From assembly GCF_024757985.1 (NCBI RefSeq), contig NZ_CP103289.1, positions 3,348,001 to 3,412,000 of the forward strand: DNA of 64,000 bases. The letters run 5' to 3'. This document shows positions 9,792 through 19,436 of this stretch, piece by piece. The notes under the pieces are model-generated. The model had not been told where the DNA came from and made no database searches. It worked only from the letters and a program-made list of their open reading frames with translations. Within the stretch, counting starts at the first letter, position 1. The number at the start of each line of letters is the position of its first letter. Position numbers and translations under genes: made by a program. The stretch is from Cellulomonas sp. NS3 (lineage in GTDB: Bacteria; Actinomycetota; Actinomycetes; Actinomycetales; Cellulomonadaceae).

Positions 9792-10853
9792 TCAGCCGAC
9801 CGGCCAGGCGCTCCCGCCGGCGAGGTCGACGTCCGGGCGCAGCACCGTCCAGCCGCCCATGACGCCACCGAACGCGTCGTCGACCACGGCGTCCGCGTCG
9901 GTGCCGACAGGCGTCCCCGCGGCGTCCCGCCGGACGCGGGCCAGCGCGAGGACCGTCGGCCCGGCGCCCGACACGACCGCCGCGACCCCGTGCGCCCGCA
10001 GCGCGTCGACGAGGGCGAGGCTGTCCGGCATGACGTCGCGGCGGTAGGGCTGGTGCAGCCAGTCGCGCGTCGCGGGCAGCAGGAGGTCGGGACGGCGCGA
10101 CAGCGCCTCGACGAGCAGCGCCGCGCGCCCGGCCTGGTGCGCGGCGTCACCGTGCGGGACGCTCGCGGGCAGCACCCCGCGGGCGCGCCGCGTCGACAGC
10201 TCGGTCCCCGGGACGACGACGAGCGGGGCGACGTCCGGGTGGAGGTCGAGGCGGACCGCGCGGGGACGGCCGGCACCGGTCGCGTGCGACGGCGTCGTCG
10301 CGGCGCCGCCAGCGGGAGCGGTGTTCCCGGTGGCCTCACCCCCCGTGCCGGGGCCCGGTCGGCCGCCCGGCGCCCGCTCCCCCACGCCCTCGAGCCACGC
10401 GATCGTCGCGCCGCCGAGCAGCGCCGGGGCCGCGTTGTCCGGGTGCCCCTCGAGCTCGGTCGCGAGGCCCAGCACGGTGTCGTCGTCGAGCGCCTCCGGG
10501 TCCGCGAGCAGCGCACGCGCGAGCAGGAGCCCGCCGACCGCCGCGGCCGCCGAGGACCCGAGCCCCCGCCCGTGCGGGATGCGGTTGGTGCACGTCAGGT
10601 GCAGGCCGGTCTGGGACGCGCCGACGTGGTCGAGCGCGAGCCGCAGCGCGCGCACCACGAGGTGGTCCTCGCCGCGCGGCACCGAGTCGGCACCCTCGCC
10701 CGTCACGTCGACCACGACGCCGGGCGACCCGAGCGCCCGCAGCTCGAGGTCGTCCTGCAGGCCGAGCGCCAGCCCGAGCGCGTCGAAGCCGGGCCCGAGG
10801 TTCGCGCTCGTCGCGGGGACCCGCGCGCGAACGTGGTGGTGACCGAGGCGCAT
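9792..10853 (-). CDS. thrB: Homoserine kinase
   Basis: The GHMP kinase phosphorylates homoserine with ATP, the fourth committed step to threonine. The 353-residue protein shows VPATSANLGPGFD (12-24) and the ATP loop IPHGRGLGSSAA (92-103). A Gly/Pro/Ala/Thr-rich linker of about 40 residues (158-198) interrupts the usual fold. The ATG at 10853 lies 11 bases after the thrC stop with no strong ribosome binding site, so it probably depends on coupling. Order hom-thrC-thrB is typical of actinobacteria. Confidence 0.95.
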   Translation of the reverse strand: MRLGHHHVRARVPATSANLGPGFDALGLALGLQDDLELRALGSPGVVVDVTGEGADSVPRGEDHLVVRALRLALDHVGASQTGLHLTCTNRIPHGRGLGSSAAAAVGGLLLARALLADPEALDDDTVLGLATELEGHPDNAAPALLGGATIAWLEGVGERAPGGRPGPGTGGEATGNTAPAGGAATTPSHATGAGRPRAVRLDLHPDVAPLVVVPGTELSTRRARGVLPASVPHGDAAHQAGRAALLVEALSRRPDLLLPATRDWLHQPYRRDVMPDSLALVDALRAHGVAAVVSGAGPTVLALARVRRDAAGTPVGTDADAVVDDAFGGVMGGWTVLRPDVDLAGGSAWPVG

Positions 10854-10864
10854 GGGCGTGCGGC

Positions 10865-11956
10865 TCAGGACAGCTCGAGCGCGTCGGCGATCGACACGAC
10901 GTCCGCGCTGACCCGCACGGGCACGATCTCGGAGCCGTCGGCCGTCTTGAGCGCCCACTGCGGGTCCTTGAGGCCGTGGCCCGTGACCGTCACGACGATG
11001 CGCGCGCCCGCGGGGACCCGACCCTGCTCCGCGAGCATGAGGATGCCCGCGACGCCCGCGGCCGAGGCGGGCTCGACGAACACGCCGACCCGGCTCGACA
11101 GGATCCGGTGCGCGGCGAGGATCTGCTCGTCGGTCACGGCCTCGATCAGCCCGGCCGACGTGTCGCGCGCGTCCTCGGCCTGCTGCCACGACGCCGGGTT
11201 GCCGATCCGGATCGCGGTCGCGATCGTCTCGGGCTGGTCGACGGGGTGGCCGGCGACGATGGGCGCCGCGCCGGCGGCCTGGAAGCCCCACATCGCGGGG
11301 GTCCGGGTCGCGACCGCGCCGTGCTGCTCGCCCGCGTCGAGCCCCGCGTACTCGCGGTACCCGCGCCAGTAGGCCGTGATGTTGCCCGCGTTCCCGACCG
11401 GCAGCGCGTGGATGTCGGGCGCGTCGCCGAGCGCGTCGACGACCTCGAACGAGCCGGTCTTCTGCCCCTCGATGCGGTCCGGGTTCACCGAGTTGACGAG
11501 CTCGACGGGGTAGACGTCCGCGAGCTTGCGGGCCGCGACGAGGCAGTCGTCGAAGTTGCCGTCGACCTGGAGCAGGCGCGCGCCGTGCGCGATGGCCTGG
11601 CTGAGCTTGCCCATCGCGATCTTGCCGTCCGGCACGAGCACCGCGCACAGCATCCCGGCCGCCGTGGCGTAGGCCGCCGCGGACGCCGACGTGTTGCCGG
11701 TCGACGCGCACACGACCGCCTTGGCACCGCGCCCGGCGGCCGACGAGATCGCCGTGGTCATGCCGCGGTCCTTGAACGAGCCGGTCGGGTTCATGCCCTC
11801 GACCTTGAGGAACACCTCGGCGCCCGTGAGCTCCGAGAGCGCCGGCGCGGGGACGAGCGGCGTGCCGCCCTCCCCCAGCGTGACCACCTTGCGCTGCACG
11901 TGCTCGGGCAGCCGGTCCGCGTACTCGGCGATGATGCCTCGCCACTGGTGGGCCAT
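10865..11956 (-). CDS. thrC: Threonine synthase
   Basis: This PLP enzyme converts O-phosphohomoserine to threonine. It has 363 residues, with the Schiff-base lysine in [10 protein letters not shown] (Lys62) and the phosphate loop near GNAGN. It belongs to the short bacterial/actinobacterial class without the long N-terminal extension. The ATG at 11956 overlaps the hom stop by one base (TGATG). The three genes hom-thrC-thrB form the threonine operon. Confidence 0.96.
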   Translation of the reverse strand: MAHQWRGIIAEYADRLPEHVQRKVVTLGEGGTPLVPAPALSELTGAEVFLKVEGMNPTGSFKDRGMTTAISSAAGRGAKAVVCASTGNTSASAAAYATAAGMLCAVLVPDGKIAMGKLSQAIAHGARLLQVDGNFDDCLVAARKLADVYPVELVNSVNPDRIEGQKTGSFEVVDALGDAPDIHALPVGNAGNITAYWRGYREYAGLDAGEQHGAVATRTPAMWGFQAAGAAPIVAGHPVDQPETIATAIRIGNPASWQQAEDARDTSAGLIEAVTDEQILAAHRILSSRVGVFVEPASAAGVAGILMLAEQGRVPAGARIVVTVTGHGLKDPQWALKTADGSEIVPVRVSADVVSIADALELS

Positions 11957-13305
11957 CAGACTCCCTCGACTCGCAGCACGGACAGCACCCGGCGGACCGC
12001 CTCGTGCTCGGTGATCGCGGCGACGGTGGCCGCGAGCGACTCCTCGGCCGCCTCGTGCGTCGTGATGATCAGCCGCGCGAGGCCGTCGCCGGCGTCGGGG
12101 CCGGCGGGCGCCTGGCGGACCGCCTCGATCGAGACGCCGTGGTCGGCGAGCAGCGCGGCCACCTGGGCGAGGACGCCCGGGCGGTCCTGCACGTCGAGAC
12201 GGACCTGGTAGCGCGTGCGCGCCGACGACGCGGGCAGCACGGGCAGGTCGGCGTACGACGACTCGACCGGGCCCTTGCCGCCGAGCACGCGGTGGCGCGC
12301 GGCCGAGACCACGTCGCCCAGCACCGCGGACGCCGTGGGCGCCCCGCCCGCGCCGCGGCCGTAGAACATGAGCTCGCCGGCGGCCTCGGCCTCGACGAAC
12401 ACCGCGTTGAACGCCCCGCGGACGCCCGCGAGCGGGTGCGCGAGCGGGACGAGCGCGGGGTGCACGCGCACCTGGACGCCCTCCTCGCGGCGCTCGGCGA
12501 TCGCGAGCAGCTTGATGACGTAGCCGGTGCGCTCGGCCCAGGCGACGTCGTCCGCGGTGATCGCGGTGATCCCCTCGCGGTCCACGTCGTCGATCGACAC
12601 GCGCGTGTGGAACGCGAGCGAGGCGAGGATCGCGGCCTTCGCGGCGGCGTCGAAACCCTCGACGTCCGCGGTCGGGTCGGCCTCGGCGTACCCGAGCGCC
12701 TGCGCCTCCTTGACCGCCTGGTCGAGGTCGAGACCCTCGCTCGTCATGCGGTCGAGCACGTAGTTGGTCGTCCCGTTGACGATGCCGAGCACGCGGCGCA
12801 CGCGGTCGCCCGCGAGCGACTCCCGGACCGGACGCACGATCGGGATGGCGCCGGCGACGGCCGCCTCGAAGTACACGTCGACGCCCGCGGCGTCCGCCGC
12901 GGCGTAGAGGGTCGGGCCGTCCTGCGCGAGCAGGGCCTTGTTGGCCGTGACGACCGATGCGCCGTGCTCGATGGCGCGCAGCAGGAGCGAGCGCGCGGGC
13001 TCGATGCCGCCCACGACCTCGATCACCACGTCGGCGCGCGTGACGAGCTCCTCGGCGTCGGTCGTCAGCAGCGCGGGGTCGACGACCGCGTCGCGCGGCG
13101 TCGCGGTGTCGCGGACCGCGATCCCGACGAGCTCGAGCCGGGCGCCCGTGCGCGCGGCGAGGTCGTCGGCCTGCGTCGTCAGGAGGCGCACGACCTCGGT
13201 GCCCACGACGCCGCACCCGAGCACGGCCACGCGCAGCGGCGTCGTGCGGGGCTCGCCGGTGCGCTCGTCGGTCGGGGCGCCTGCCTGCCCGTCGGCTGCT
13301 GTCAC
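11956..13305 (-). CDS. hom: Homoserine dehydrogenase with C-terminal ACT domain
   Basis: The enzyme reduces aspartate semialdehyde to homoserine with NAD(P)H. The Rossmann motif is [15 protein letters not shown], the catalytic core has [11 protein letters not shown] and [13 protein letters not shown], and residues from about 365 onward form an ACT regulatory domain ([19 protein letters not shown]). The domain suggests threonine feedback inhibition. I chose the GTG at 13305 because GGAGG lies eight bases before it and the product begins VTAADGQAG. An in-frame GTG at 13407 would add 34 Pro/Arg-rich residues of non-coding appearance. Length is 449 residues. Confidence 0.95.
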   Translation of the reverse strand: MTAADGQAGAPTDERTGEPRTTPLRVAVLGCGVVGTEVVRLLTTQADDLAARTGARLELVGIAVRDTATPRDAVVDPALLTTDAEELVTRADVVIEVVGGIEPARSLLLRAIEHGASVVTANKALLAQDGPTLYAAADAAGVDVYFEAAVAGAIPIVRPVRESLAGDRVRRVLGIVNGTTNYVLDRMTSEGLDLDQAVKEAQALGYAEADPTADVEGFDAAAKAAILASLAFHTRVSIDDVDREGITAITADDVAWAERTGYVIKLLAIAERREEGVQVRVHPALVPLAHPLAGVRGAFNAVFVEAEAAGELMFYGRGAGGAPTASAVLGDVVSAARHRVLGGKGPVESSYADLPVLPASSARTRYQVRLDVQDRPGVLAQVAALLADHGVSIEAVRQAPAGPDAGDGLARLIITTHEAAEESLAATVAAITEHEAVRRVLSVLRVEGV

Positions 13306-13439
13306 TGCGTCGGCCTCCGCCTCGGGGCTGCGCCCGCTCGGTCGTCTGTGGGGTCGTGCGTCGGTCTCGTCCGGCCCTGGGCCCGCGCACCACGCGCTCG
13401 TGAGCACGCGCGCGACGCGGGTCCGTCGGGCCGGGTCAC

Positions 13440-13445
13440 AGGATA
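13440..13445 (-). promoter_or_regulatory. Candidate -10 for the hom-thrC-thrB operon
   Basis: TATCCT on the minus strand lies in the 160-base gap after lysA and would give a leader of about 125 bases before the hom GTG. The leader can fold GC-rich stems, but no leader peptide or T-box was recognised. Confidence 0.3.
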
Positions 13446-13465
13446 GGGGCCCGGCCGCGGGGACC

Positions 13466-14821
13466 TCAGCCCTGGTCCAGCGCCAGCAGGTCGTCCTCGG
13501 TCTCGCGGCGGACGAGGACGCGCGTCGCGCCGTCCGTCACCGCGACCACCGGGGGGCGCGGCACGTGGTTGTAGTTCGAGGCCATCGAGCGCCCGTACGC
13601 ACCGGTCGCGGCGACCGCGAGCAGGTCCCCCGTCCGCACGTCGGCGGGCAGCTGCACCTCGTGGACCACGATGTCGCCGCTCTCGCAGTGCTTGCCGACG
13701 ACGCGCGCGAGCACGCCCGCCTCGCTGCTCGTCCGGGAGACGACCTCCGCGTGGTACGCCGCGCCGTACAGCGCCGGGCGGATGTTGTCGCTCATGCCGC
13801 CGTCGATCGACACGTACAGCCGCGTGCGTCCGTCGTCGAGGGCGACCGGCTTGACGGTGCCTACCGTGTAGAGCGTGCACGTCGTGGGCCCGACGATCGC
13901 CCGGCCCGGTTCGATCGACAGGCGCGGCAGCGGCGTGGACAGCTCGGCGCACACCGCGTCGACCGTCGACGCGAGGTCCTTCGCGACGCGGGCCGGGTCG
14001 AGCGGGACCTCCCCGGGCACGTAGGCGATCCCGTAGCCGCCGCCGAGGTCGACCTCGGGGACGAGGTAGCCGGTGTCGCGCGCGAGCTCGGCGCGCAGCG
14101 CGAGCACCTTGCGGGCGGCGACCTCGAAGCCCGACGGGTCGAGGATCTGCGAGCCGATGTGCGAGTGGATGCCGAGCAGGTGGAGCTCCGGCGTGGCGAG
14201 CACGGCGCGCAGCGCGGTCATCGCGGGGCTCGTGCCGCCGTCCGGGCCGGCGACGAGCGAGAGACCGAACTTCTGGTCCTCGTGCGCGGTCGAGATGTAC
14301 TCGTGGCCCCCCGCGTGCACGCCCGTGGTGACGCGCACCATGACCGGCGCCGGTCCCTCACCGTGGGCACGCGCCGCCTCGGCGACCCGCTCCACCTCGC
14401 CGAGCGAGTCGACGATGATCCGGCCGACGCCCGCGTCGAGCGCGCGCGCGAGCTCCGAGTCCGACTTGTTGTTGCCGTGCAGCCCGATCTCCGAGCCGGG
14501 CAGCCCCGCGCGCAGCGCGACCGCGAGCTCGCCGCCCGTCGACGTGTCGACGCGCAGCCCTTCCTCGTGGGCCCACCGCGCGACGGCGACCGACAGGAAC
14601 GCCTTGCCCGCGTAGTACACGTCGACGCCCGTGCCGAGCGGCTCGAACGCCGCGGCGAACGCGTCGCGGTACGCCCGGGCCCGTGCACGGAAGTCGGCCT
14701 CGTCGAGCACGTACGCCGGCGTCCCGTGCTCCGCGGCGAGCGCGCGCACGTCGACGCCCGCGACCGCGACCGCGCCGTCGGCCGTGCGGGCGACGCCGCT
14801 CGACCAGGGCGAGCCGGTCAC
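13466..14821 (-). CDS. lysA: Diaminopimelate decarboxylase
   Basis: This PLP enzyme decarboxylates meso-diaminopimelate to L-lysine. The 451-residue protein has the Schiff-base lysine in YYAGKAFLS (Lys73), IHSHIGSQI, the glycine loop LGGGYGIAY and the dimer-interface CESGD motif. The GTG at 14821 overlaps the argS stop as GTGA. The argS-lysA pair is conserved across actinobacteria (Rv1292-Rv1293). Confidence 0.96.
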   Translation of the reverse strand: MTGSPWSSGVARTADGAVAVAGVDVRALAAEHGTPAYVLDEADFRARARAYRDAFAAAFEPLGTGVDVYYAGKAFLSVAVARWAHEEGLRVDTSTGGELAVALRAGLPGSEIGLHGNNKSDSELARALDAGVGRIIVDSLGEVERVAEAARAHGEGPAPVMVRVTTGVHAGGHEYISTAHEDQKFGLSLVAGPDGGTSPAMTALRAVLATPELHLLGIHSHIGSQILDPSGFEVAARKVLALRAELARDTGYLVPEVDLGGGYGIAYVPGEVPLDPARVAKDLASTVDAVCAELSTPLPRLSIEPGRAIVGPTTCTLYTVGTVKPVALDDGRTRLYVSIDGGMSDNIRPALYGAAYHAEVVSRTSSEAGVLARVVGKHCESGDIVVHEVQLPADVRTGDLLAVAATGAYGRSMASNYNHVPRPPVVAVTDGATRVLVRRETEDDLLALDQG

Positions 14822-16497
14822 TTGCGCTCGGGCGCGCTCACGCCCAGGAGCTCGAGACCGTTCGCGAGGACCTGGCGGGTCGCGTCGTTGAGCCACAGCC
14901 GCGTGCGGTGCACGTCCGTGACCTCCTCGTCGCCCATCGGCGTGACGCGGCGCAGCTCGTACCACTTCTGGTAGGCGCCGGCGACCTCCTCGAGGTACCG
15001 GGCGACGCGGTGCGGCTCGCGGAGCTCCGCGGCCTGGGTCACGACGCGCGGCAGCTGTGCGAGCAGGCCCAGCAGCACCGCGTCGGCCTCGTGGTCGAGG
15101 AGCGACGGATCGAAGCCTGCGGCGCGGTCGACGCCGGAGTCCGCCGCGTTGCGCCCGACGCCCACCGTGCGGGCGTGCGCGTACTGCACGTAGTGCACGG
15201 GGTTCTCGTTGGTCGCGCTCGCGAGCAGGTCGAGGTCGATGTCGAGCTGCGAGTTCGCCGCCGAGCGCGCGAGCGCGTACCGGGCGGCGTCGATCCCGAC
15301 GGCGTCCACGAGGTCGTCGAGCGAGATGATCGTGCCCGCCCGCTTGGACATCCGGACCGGCTCGCCGTCCTTGAGCAGGTTGACCATCTGCCCGATGAGG
15401 ATCTCGAGGTTGACGCCCGGGGTGTCGCCGAATGCCGCGCACATGGCCATCATCCGTCCTATGTACCCGTGGTGGTCCGCGCCGAGCATGATGATCGCGC
15501 GGTCGAAGCCCCGCTCGCGCTTGTCGAGGTAGTACGCCAGGTCGCCCGCGATGTACGCGGCCTCGCCGTCGGACTTGACGATGACGCGGTCCTTGTCGTC
15601 CCCGAACTCGGTCGTGCGCAGCCACGTCGCGCCGTCGGTCTCGAAGATGTGCCCGAGCTCGCGCAGGCGGGCGATCGCGCGCTCGACGGCCCGCGACTCG
15701 TGCAGCGAGTCCTCGTGGAAGTACACGTCGAAGTCGACGCGGAAGTCGTGCAGCTTGGCCTTGATCTCGCCGAACATCCGCTCGACGCCGCGCGAGCGGA
15801 ACGCCTCGACCGCCTCGGCGTCGGGCAGCGTGCGGGGGTCGGGCTCGCCGGCCGCGAGCGCGTCCGAGACGACGGCCTCGGCGATGTCGGTGATGTACTG
15901 CCCGCCGTAGCCGTCCTCGGGGGCCTCCTCGCCGCGGGCCCGGGCGACGAGCGAGCGCGCGAACCGGTCGATCTGCGCGCCGTGGTCGTTGAAGTAGTAC
16001 TCGCGCGTCACGTCGGCGCCGGACGCCTGGAGCACGCGTGCGAGCGAGTCGCCGACCGCCGCCCAGCGCACGCCGCCGATGTGCAGCGGGCCCGTCGGGT
16101 TGGCCGAGACGAACTCGAGGTTGATCCGCTGACCCGCGAGCGTCTCGCTGCGCCCGTACGCCGCGCCCTGCTCGACGATCGAGCGCGCGAGCTCGCCGGC
16201 CGCTGCCGCGTCGAGCGTGATGTTGAGGAAGCCGGGACCGGCGACGTCGACCTTCGCGACGCCGGGGTGCTCGGCGAGCCGGCGCGCGAGCTCCTCGGCG
16301 AAGGCCCGCGGGTTGGTGCCGGCCTTCTTCGCGAGCTGCATCGCGACGTTGGTCGCCCAGTCGCCGTGCTCGCGCTGCCGCGGTCGCTCGACGTGGACCT
16401 CGGCGGGGACGAGCGCGGCGTCGAGGGCGAACGTGCCGTCGTCCACCGCCGCCACGAGGGCAGCACGGAGGGCCTGGGAGAGCTCAGCGGGGGTCAC
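14818..16497 (-). CDS. argS: Arginyl-tRNA synthetase
   Basis: This class Ia synthetase charges tRNA-Arg. The 559-residue product has the N-terminal additional domain, the HIGH-type motif in [13 protein letters not shown], the KMSKS-type motif as RMSKRAG, and a DALR anticodon-binding C-terminus with [14 protein letters not shown]-like helices. The GTG at 16497 is preceded, six bases upstream, by TACCCT on the minus strand and lacks a ribosome binding site. A leaderless transcript is therefore plausible. Confidence 0.97.
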   Translation of the reverse strand: MTPAELSQALRAALVAAVDDGTFALDAALVPAEVHVERPRQREHGDWATNVAMQLAKKAGTNPRAFAEELARRLAEHPGVAKVDVAGPGFLNITLDAAAAGELARSIVEQGAAYGRSETLAGQRINLEFVSANPTGPLHIGGVRWAAVGDSLARVLQASGADVTREYYFNDHGAQIDRFARSLVARARGEEAPEDGYGGQYITDIAEAVVSDALAAGEPDPRTLPDAEAVEAFRSRGVERMFGEIKAKLHDFRVDFDVYFHEDSLHESRAVERAIARLRELGHIFETDGATWLRTTEFGDDKDRVIVKSDGEAAYIAGDLAYYLDKRERGFDRAIIMLGADHHGYIGRMMAMCAAFGDTPGVNLEILIGQMVNLLKDGEPVRMSKRAGTIISLDDLVDAVGIDAARYALARSAANSQLDIDLDLLASATNENPVHYVQYAHARTVGVGRNAADSGVDRAAGFDPSLLDHEADAVLLGLLAQLPRVVTQAAELREPHRVARYLEEVAGAYQKWYELRRVTPMGDEEVTDVHRTRLWLNDATRQVLANGLELLGVSAPERK

Positions 16498-16758
16498 CGA
16501 CCCAGGGTACCGAGCGCGCGCCGGGCACCCCGACAGGATTCCGCCGCTCGGGCGCTCCCCGGGCGTCCGCCCACGCGTCCGGCCCCGGCGCCCGCGACGG
16601 ACGTCCACGCGCGCCGCCGCCCGCGCGTGCCGGACGCCCGTCCGGGTCCGGGGGTCCCCGGTCCCTGGCGGTCACCACCGTGCACGGTGTTGACTGCACC
16701 GGCACTCGACCTGCGGCCCGCACCGCGGCAGGTCGTCACGGACGCGAAGAGGGACGGG
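16498..16758. promoter_or_regulatory. Divergent promoter region argS / GntR regulator with a palindrome
   Basis: On the minus side TACCCT (16509-16504) serves argS. On the plus side a perfect 14-bp palindrome, CACCGTGCACGGTG at 16676-16689, abuts TTGACT (16690-16695), a possible -35 for the GntR gene. The palindrome is a candidate operator for the regulator itself. The rest of the region is GC-rich without recognised signals. Confidence 0.45.
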
Positions 16759-17412
16759 ATGACACGCCGCACCGGGCTGATCGACAACGCCGTCGACACG
16801 CTGCGCCAGCGCATCACCTCCGGCCAGTGGGCCGTCGGCACCCGCATCCCGCCCGAGCCCGCGCTCGCGGAGCTCCTCGGGGTCGGGCGCAACACCGTGC
16901 GCGAGGCGGTGCAGTCGCTCGTGCACGCCGGGCTGCTCGCGCGGCGGCAGGGCTCGGGGACGTACGTGCTCTCGACGTCCGAGCTCGCGGTCACGATGGG
17001 CCGGCAGATCGCGGACGCGCGCCAGCGCGACGTCGTGGAGGTCCGGCGCAGCCTCGAGGTCGAGGCGGCGCGGCTCGCGGCCCGGCGGCGCACGGCCACC
17101 GACGTCACGACGCTCGAGCGGCTGCGCGAGCAGCGCGCCGTCGCGCACGCGGGCGGCGACCTCGACGAGATGGTGAGCACCGACCTCGCGCTGCACCTCG
17201 CGATCGCGCGCGCGGCCCGCAACCCGGTGCTGCTCTCGCTCTACGAGAGCCTGATCGACGCGATCAGCGAGAACATCCGGTTCAACTTCGAGCGGCCGGC
17301 GCTGGGCGACGCGGGGCACGACGAGCTCGTCGCCGCGATCGCCGCCGGGGACGAGGAGACCGCGATGACCGAGGTCGAGACGTACCTGTCGGCGCTCGTC
17401 GGGCGCGGCTGA
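16759..17412 (+). CDS. GntR-family regulator, FadR/FCD subgroup
   Basis: This 217-residue repressor-type protein has an N-terminal winged helix-turn-helix (about 12-72; IPPEPALAELLGVGRNTVREAVQSL, then GLLARRQGSGTYV). The C-terminal FCD effector domain (about 90-215) has the ligand and metal pattern EVRRSLEVEAARLA, DLALHLAIARAARNP and GHDELVAAIAAGD. FadR-type regulators respond to small organic acids; the effector here is unknown. The ATG at 16759 follows a GAAGAGGGA ribosome binding site. No metabolic target gene is adjacent on the same strand, so autoregulation or a distant target is likely. Confidence 0.88.
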   Translation: MTRRTGLIDNAVDTLRQRITSGQWAVGTRIPPEPALAELLGVGRNTVREAVQSLVHAGLLARRQGSGTYVLSTSELAVTMGRQIADARQRDVVEVRRSLEVEAARLAARRRTATDVTTLERLREQRAVAHAGGDLDEMVSTDLALHLAIARAARNPVLLSLYESLIDAISENIRFNFERPALGDAGHDELVAAIAAGDEETAMTEVETYLSALVGRG

Positions 17413-17448
17413 CCCCGCACGACCGGACCGGCGGCCCGCCGGGGCTGG

Positions 17449-17454
17449 TAGTGT
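17449..17454 (+). promoter_or_regulatory. Candidate -10 for tRNA-Arg
   Basis: TAGTGT lies about 30 bases before the mature tRNA 5' end, a suitable distance for a short precursor leader. No convincing -35 was seen. Confidence 0.35.
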
Positions 17455-17483
17455 CGTGCACCGCGCCAGCACCACCGGCGCAG

Positions 17484-17556
17484 GCCCGCGTAGCTCAGTG
17501 GATAGAGCGTCTGCCTCCGGAGCAGAAGGTCGAAGGTTCGAGTCCTTTCGCGGGCA
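17484..17556 (+). tRNA. tRNA-Arg (anticodon CCG)
   Basis: A full cloverleaf of 73 bases can be drawn. The acceptor stem is GCCCGCG/CGCGGGC, the D stem GCTC/GAGC, and the anticodon stem TCTGC/GCAGA with loop CTCCGGA (anticodon CCG). The variable loop is AGGTC and the T arm GAAGG/TTCGAGT/CCTTT. The discriminator is A, and the 3' CCA is not encoded (CCC follows). It decodes CGG, a frequent arginine codon at this GC content. Confidence 0.97.
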
Positions 17557-17568
17557 CCCCTCCTCGTC

Positions 17569-17590
17569 ACCCGGCACGTCCCCGCCGGGT
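17569..17590 (+). terminator. Candidate hairpin after tRNA-Arg
   Basis: ACCCGGC (17569-17575) pairs with GCCGGGT (17584-17590) around an eight-base loop, 13 bases after the tRNA. There is no U-tract, so termination efficiency is uncertain. Confidence 0.45.
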
Positions 17591-17626
17591 CCTCCCCGCC
17601 GCGTGACGGCGCAGTAGCGTCGGCCG

Positions 17627-18751
17627 ATGGTCTCCCTCACGTGGCCGGGCGCGCTCGCGTGGCGCCTGCAGCGCCAGCTCCTCGAGCCCGTCGGCAGCAC
17701 CTCGGTCGTCGACGTCGTCGCGACCCTCGGCGCGGTCGCCGCGCAGCTCGACCCCTCCTCGGCGGAGCTGGGCCTCCGCACGCGCCTCCGGTCGTCCGCC
17801 CCGGGCGACGTCGCCCGCGCGCTCGACGAGGGCCGGCTCGTGCGGACGTTCGCCCACCGCGGCGCGGTGCACCTGATGACGCCCGAGCACGCCGCCGGCA
17901 CGCTCGCGCTGCGGGCCGCGAGCCGCATGTGGGAGCGGCCCGGCTGGCAGAGCTTCTACGGGCTCGCCCCGGACGACTGGCCGGACCTGCGCGCGGCCGT
18001 GCGTGCGGCGCTCACCGGCGGGCCGCTGACGCGCGCCGAGCTCGCCGCCGCCGTGACGGCGCAGCCGCGGTTCGCGCACCTCGTCGCGGCGTTCACCGAC
18101 CCCGCGGCGACCTTCCTCAAGCCGTTCGCGTGGCAGGGCGACGTGAGCCTCGGTCCGGCCCGGGACGGCGCGATGACGCTCCAGCGCCTCGACACCCGGC
18201 CGGGGTGGCCCGGGCTGCCCGACGTCGAGGAGGCCGGACCGCGCGCGGTCGAGCAGTACGTCCGCGCGTACGGCCCCGCGTCCGAGCAGAACCTCGCGTA
18301 CTGGCTGGTCGAGGGTCTCGGGGTGCGCCGGACGCACGTCCGACGCTGGGTCGAGGCCTGCGGCGACCGGCTCGCGGCCGTCGACGTCGAGGGCGAGCCG
18401 CGGTGGGTCGTGCGCGGCGACCTCGACGGGCTCACCGCCGCCGGGCCCTCGGACGCCGTGCGGCTCCTGCCGCGGTACGACCAGTGGGTGCTCGGCCCCG
18501 GCACCGCGGACGCGCACGTCGTGCCCCCGGACCTGCGCGCCCGGGTCAGCCGCGGCGCGGACCTCGTGGTGCACGGCGGCGTCGTGGTCGGCACGTGGTC
18601 GGTGCGCGGCGGCACGGTCGGGACGTCGGTGGACCCCGGCCCGGTCGCGGCCGACGAGCTCGACGCGGAGGTCGCCCGGCTCGCGGCGGTCCTGGGCCGG
18701 CCGCTCGAGCGCATCGAGGGCACGGAGGGCACGGAGGGCACGACGTCGTAG
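17627..18751 (+). CDS. Winged-helix DNA-binding protein of the AlkZ/YcaQ (HTH_42) superfamily
   Basis: This 374-residue protein begins with ALAWRLQRQLLEP, has VVATLGAVAAQLDPSSAELGLRTRL, and later the hallmark TFAHRGAVHLMTPE and GPAS-x2-NLAYWL segments. These features are typical of the superfamily that includes the interstrand-crosslink DNA glycosylases AlkZ and YcaQ. The catalytic QxQ/QxD position is ambiguous: the region reads VAAQLDP, so glycosylase activity cannot be assumed. The C-terminus ends in an EGT repeat. TAGCGT six bases before the ATG, with no ribosome binding site, suggests a leaderless message. Confidence 0.8.
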   Translation: MVSLTWPGALAWRLQRQLLEPVGSTSVVDVVATLGAVAAQLDPSSAELGLRTRLRSSAPGDVARALDEGRLVRTFAHRGAVHLMTPEHAAGTLALRAASRMWERPGWQSFYGLAPDDWPDLRAAVRAALTGGPLTRAELAAAVTAQPRFAHLVAAFTDPAATFLKPFAWQGDVSLGPARDGAMTLQRLDTRPGWPGLPDVEEAGPRAVEQYVRAYGPASEQNLAYWLVEGLGVRRTHVRRWVEACGDRLAAVDVEGEPRWVVRGDLDGLTAAGPSDAVRLLPRYDQWVLGPGTADAHVVPPDLRARVSRGADLVVHGGVVVGTWSVRGGTVGTSVDPGPVAADELDAEVARLAAVLGRPLERIEGTEGTEGTTS

Positions 18752-18764
18752 CGGCGCGGGCCGC

Positions 18765-19295
18765 TCAGCCCCGCGCGGGCACCTCGGGCGACGCGAGCGC
18801 GAGCACCTGGGCGAACCACGGCGTCGTCTCCCCCGCCGCGACCAGCCCCGCGGCCTCCTCGCGCGTGACCCACCGCACGTCGGACACCTCGTCCGGGTCC
18901 GGGGACAGCGCGCCGTCGAACCGGGCCACCAGCACGTGGTCGTGCTCGCGCTCGACGTGCCCGGAGGCGGCGTCGGGCGCGCTGTACTGGAAGGCGCCGA
19001 CCTCGACGAGCCCGTCGACGTCGACCCCCAGCTCCTCGCGCACCCGGACCCGCGCGGCGTCGGCCAGCGTCGTGCCGGGGGCCGGGTGCCCGCACGTCGA
19101 GTTCGACCACAGGCCGGCGAAGCGCCGCTTCACGGCGGCGCGCTGCTGCAGCAGGAGCCGCCCCTCGCCGTCGACGAGCTGCACCGAGTACGCGCGGTGC
19201 AGGAGCCCGGGGGCGGCGTGCGCCTGGGAGACCAGCGCGACGCCGGACGCCGTCCCGTCGGGGTCGACCAGCTCGACGTGGTCCTGCTCAGCCAT
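18765..19295 (-). CDS. idi: Isopentenyl-diphosphate delta-isomerase, type I
   Basis: This Nudix-fold enzyme interconverts IPP and DMAPP for isoprenoid synthesis. The 176-residue product contains the catalytic cysteine in WSNSTCGHP (Cys68), the metal-binding His26, His33 and His70, and the Nudix-like VREELGV glutamates (87-88). The second acid lies in the EREHDHVLVA segment. The ATG at 19295 follows ACAGGAG and is therefore well defined. It stands alone and ends convergently, 13 bases from the preceding plus-strand gene. Confidence 0.95.
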   Translation of the reverse strand: MAEQDHVELVDPDGTASGVALVSQAHAAPGLLHRAYSVQLVDGEGRLLLQQRAAVKRRFAGLWSNSTCGHPAPGTTLADAARVRVREELGVDVDGLVEVGAFQYSAPDAASGHVEREHDHVLVARFDGALSPDPDEVSDVRWVTREEAAGLVAAGETTPWFAQVLALASPEVPARG

Positions 19296-19400
19296 GGGTC
19301 TCCTGTCCGCGGGTCGACGACCCCCACGGGCCGCGCCGTCCAGTAGCGCATCACGCGCGCGCGGTTGCAAGGCGACCGCGCGCGGGCCGCGGCCCCGACC

Positions 19401-19406
19401 TAGGCT
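19401..19406 (+). promoter_or_regulatory. Candidate -10 for the Na+/H+ antiporter
   Basis: TAGGCT lies 30 bases before the antiporter ATG, in the 141-base divergent gap with idi. GGGGAG at 19427-19432 serves as its ribosome binding site. Confidence 0.45.
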
Positions 19407-19436
19407 CGTGCGCACGCCGACCGGTCGGGGAGCCGC

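Noticed and set aside
13306-13465. Riboswitch, T-box or leader peptide before hom
   Set aside because: The leader has GC hairpins, but no T-box sequence, no Thr/Ile codon run and no known riboswitch core was seen.
17484-17626. tRNA-Arg as an integration site
   Set aside because: No repeat of the tRNA 3' end, integrase or phage gene follows. The downstream gene is a normal single gene.
17627-18751. Naming the HTH_42 protein an AlkZ crosslink glycosylase
   Set aside because: The catalytic QxQ/QxD position reads VAAQLDP, and no antibiotic cluster is nearby, so only the superfamily can be supported.
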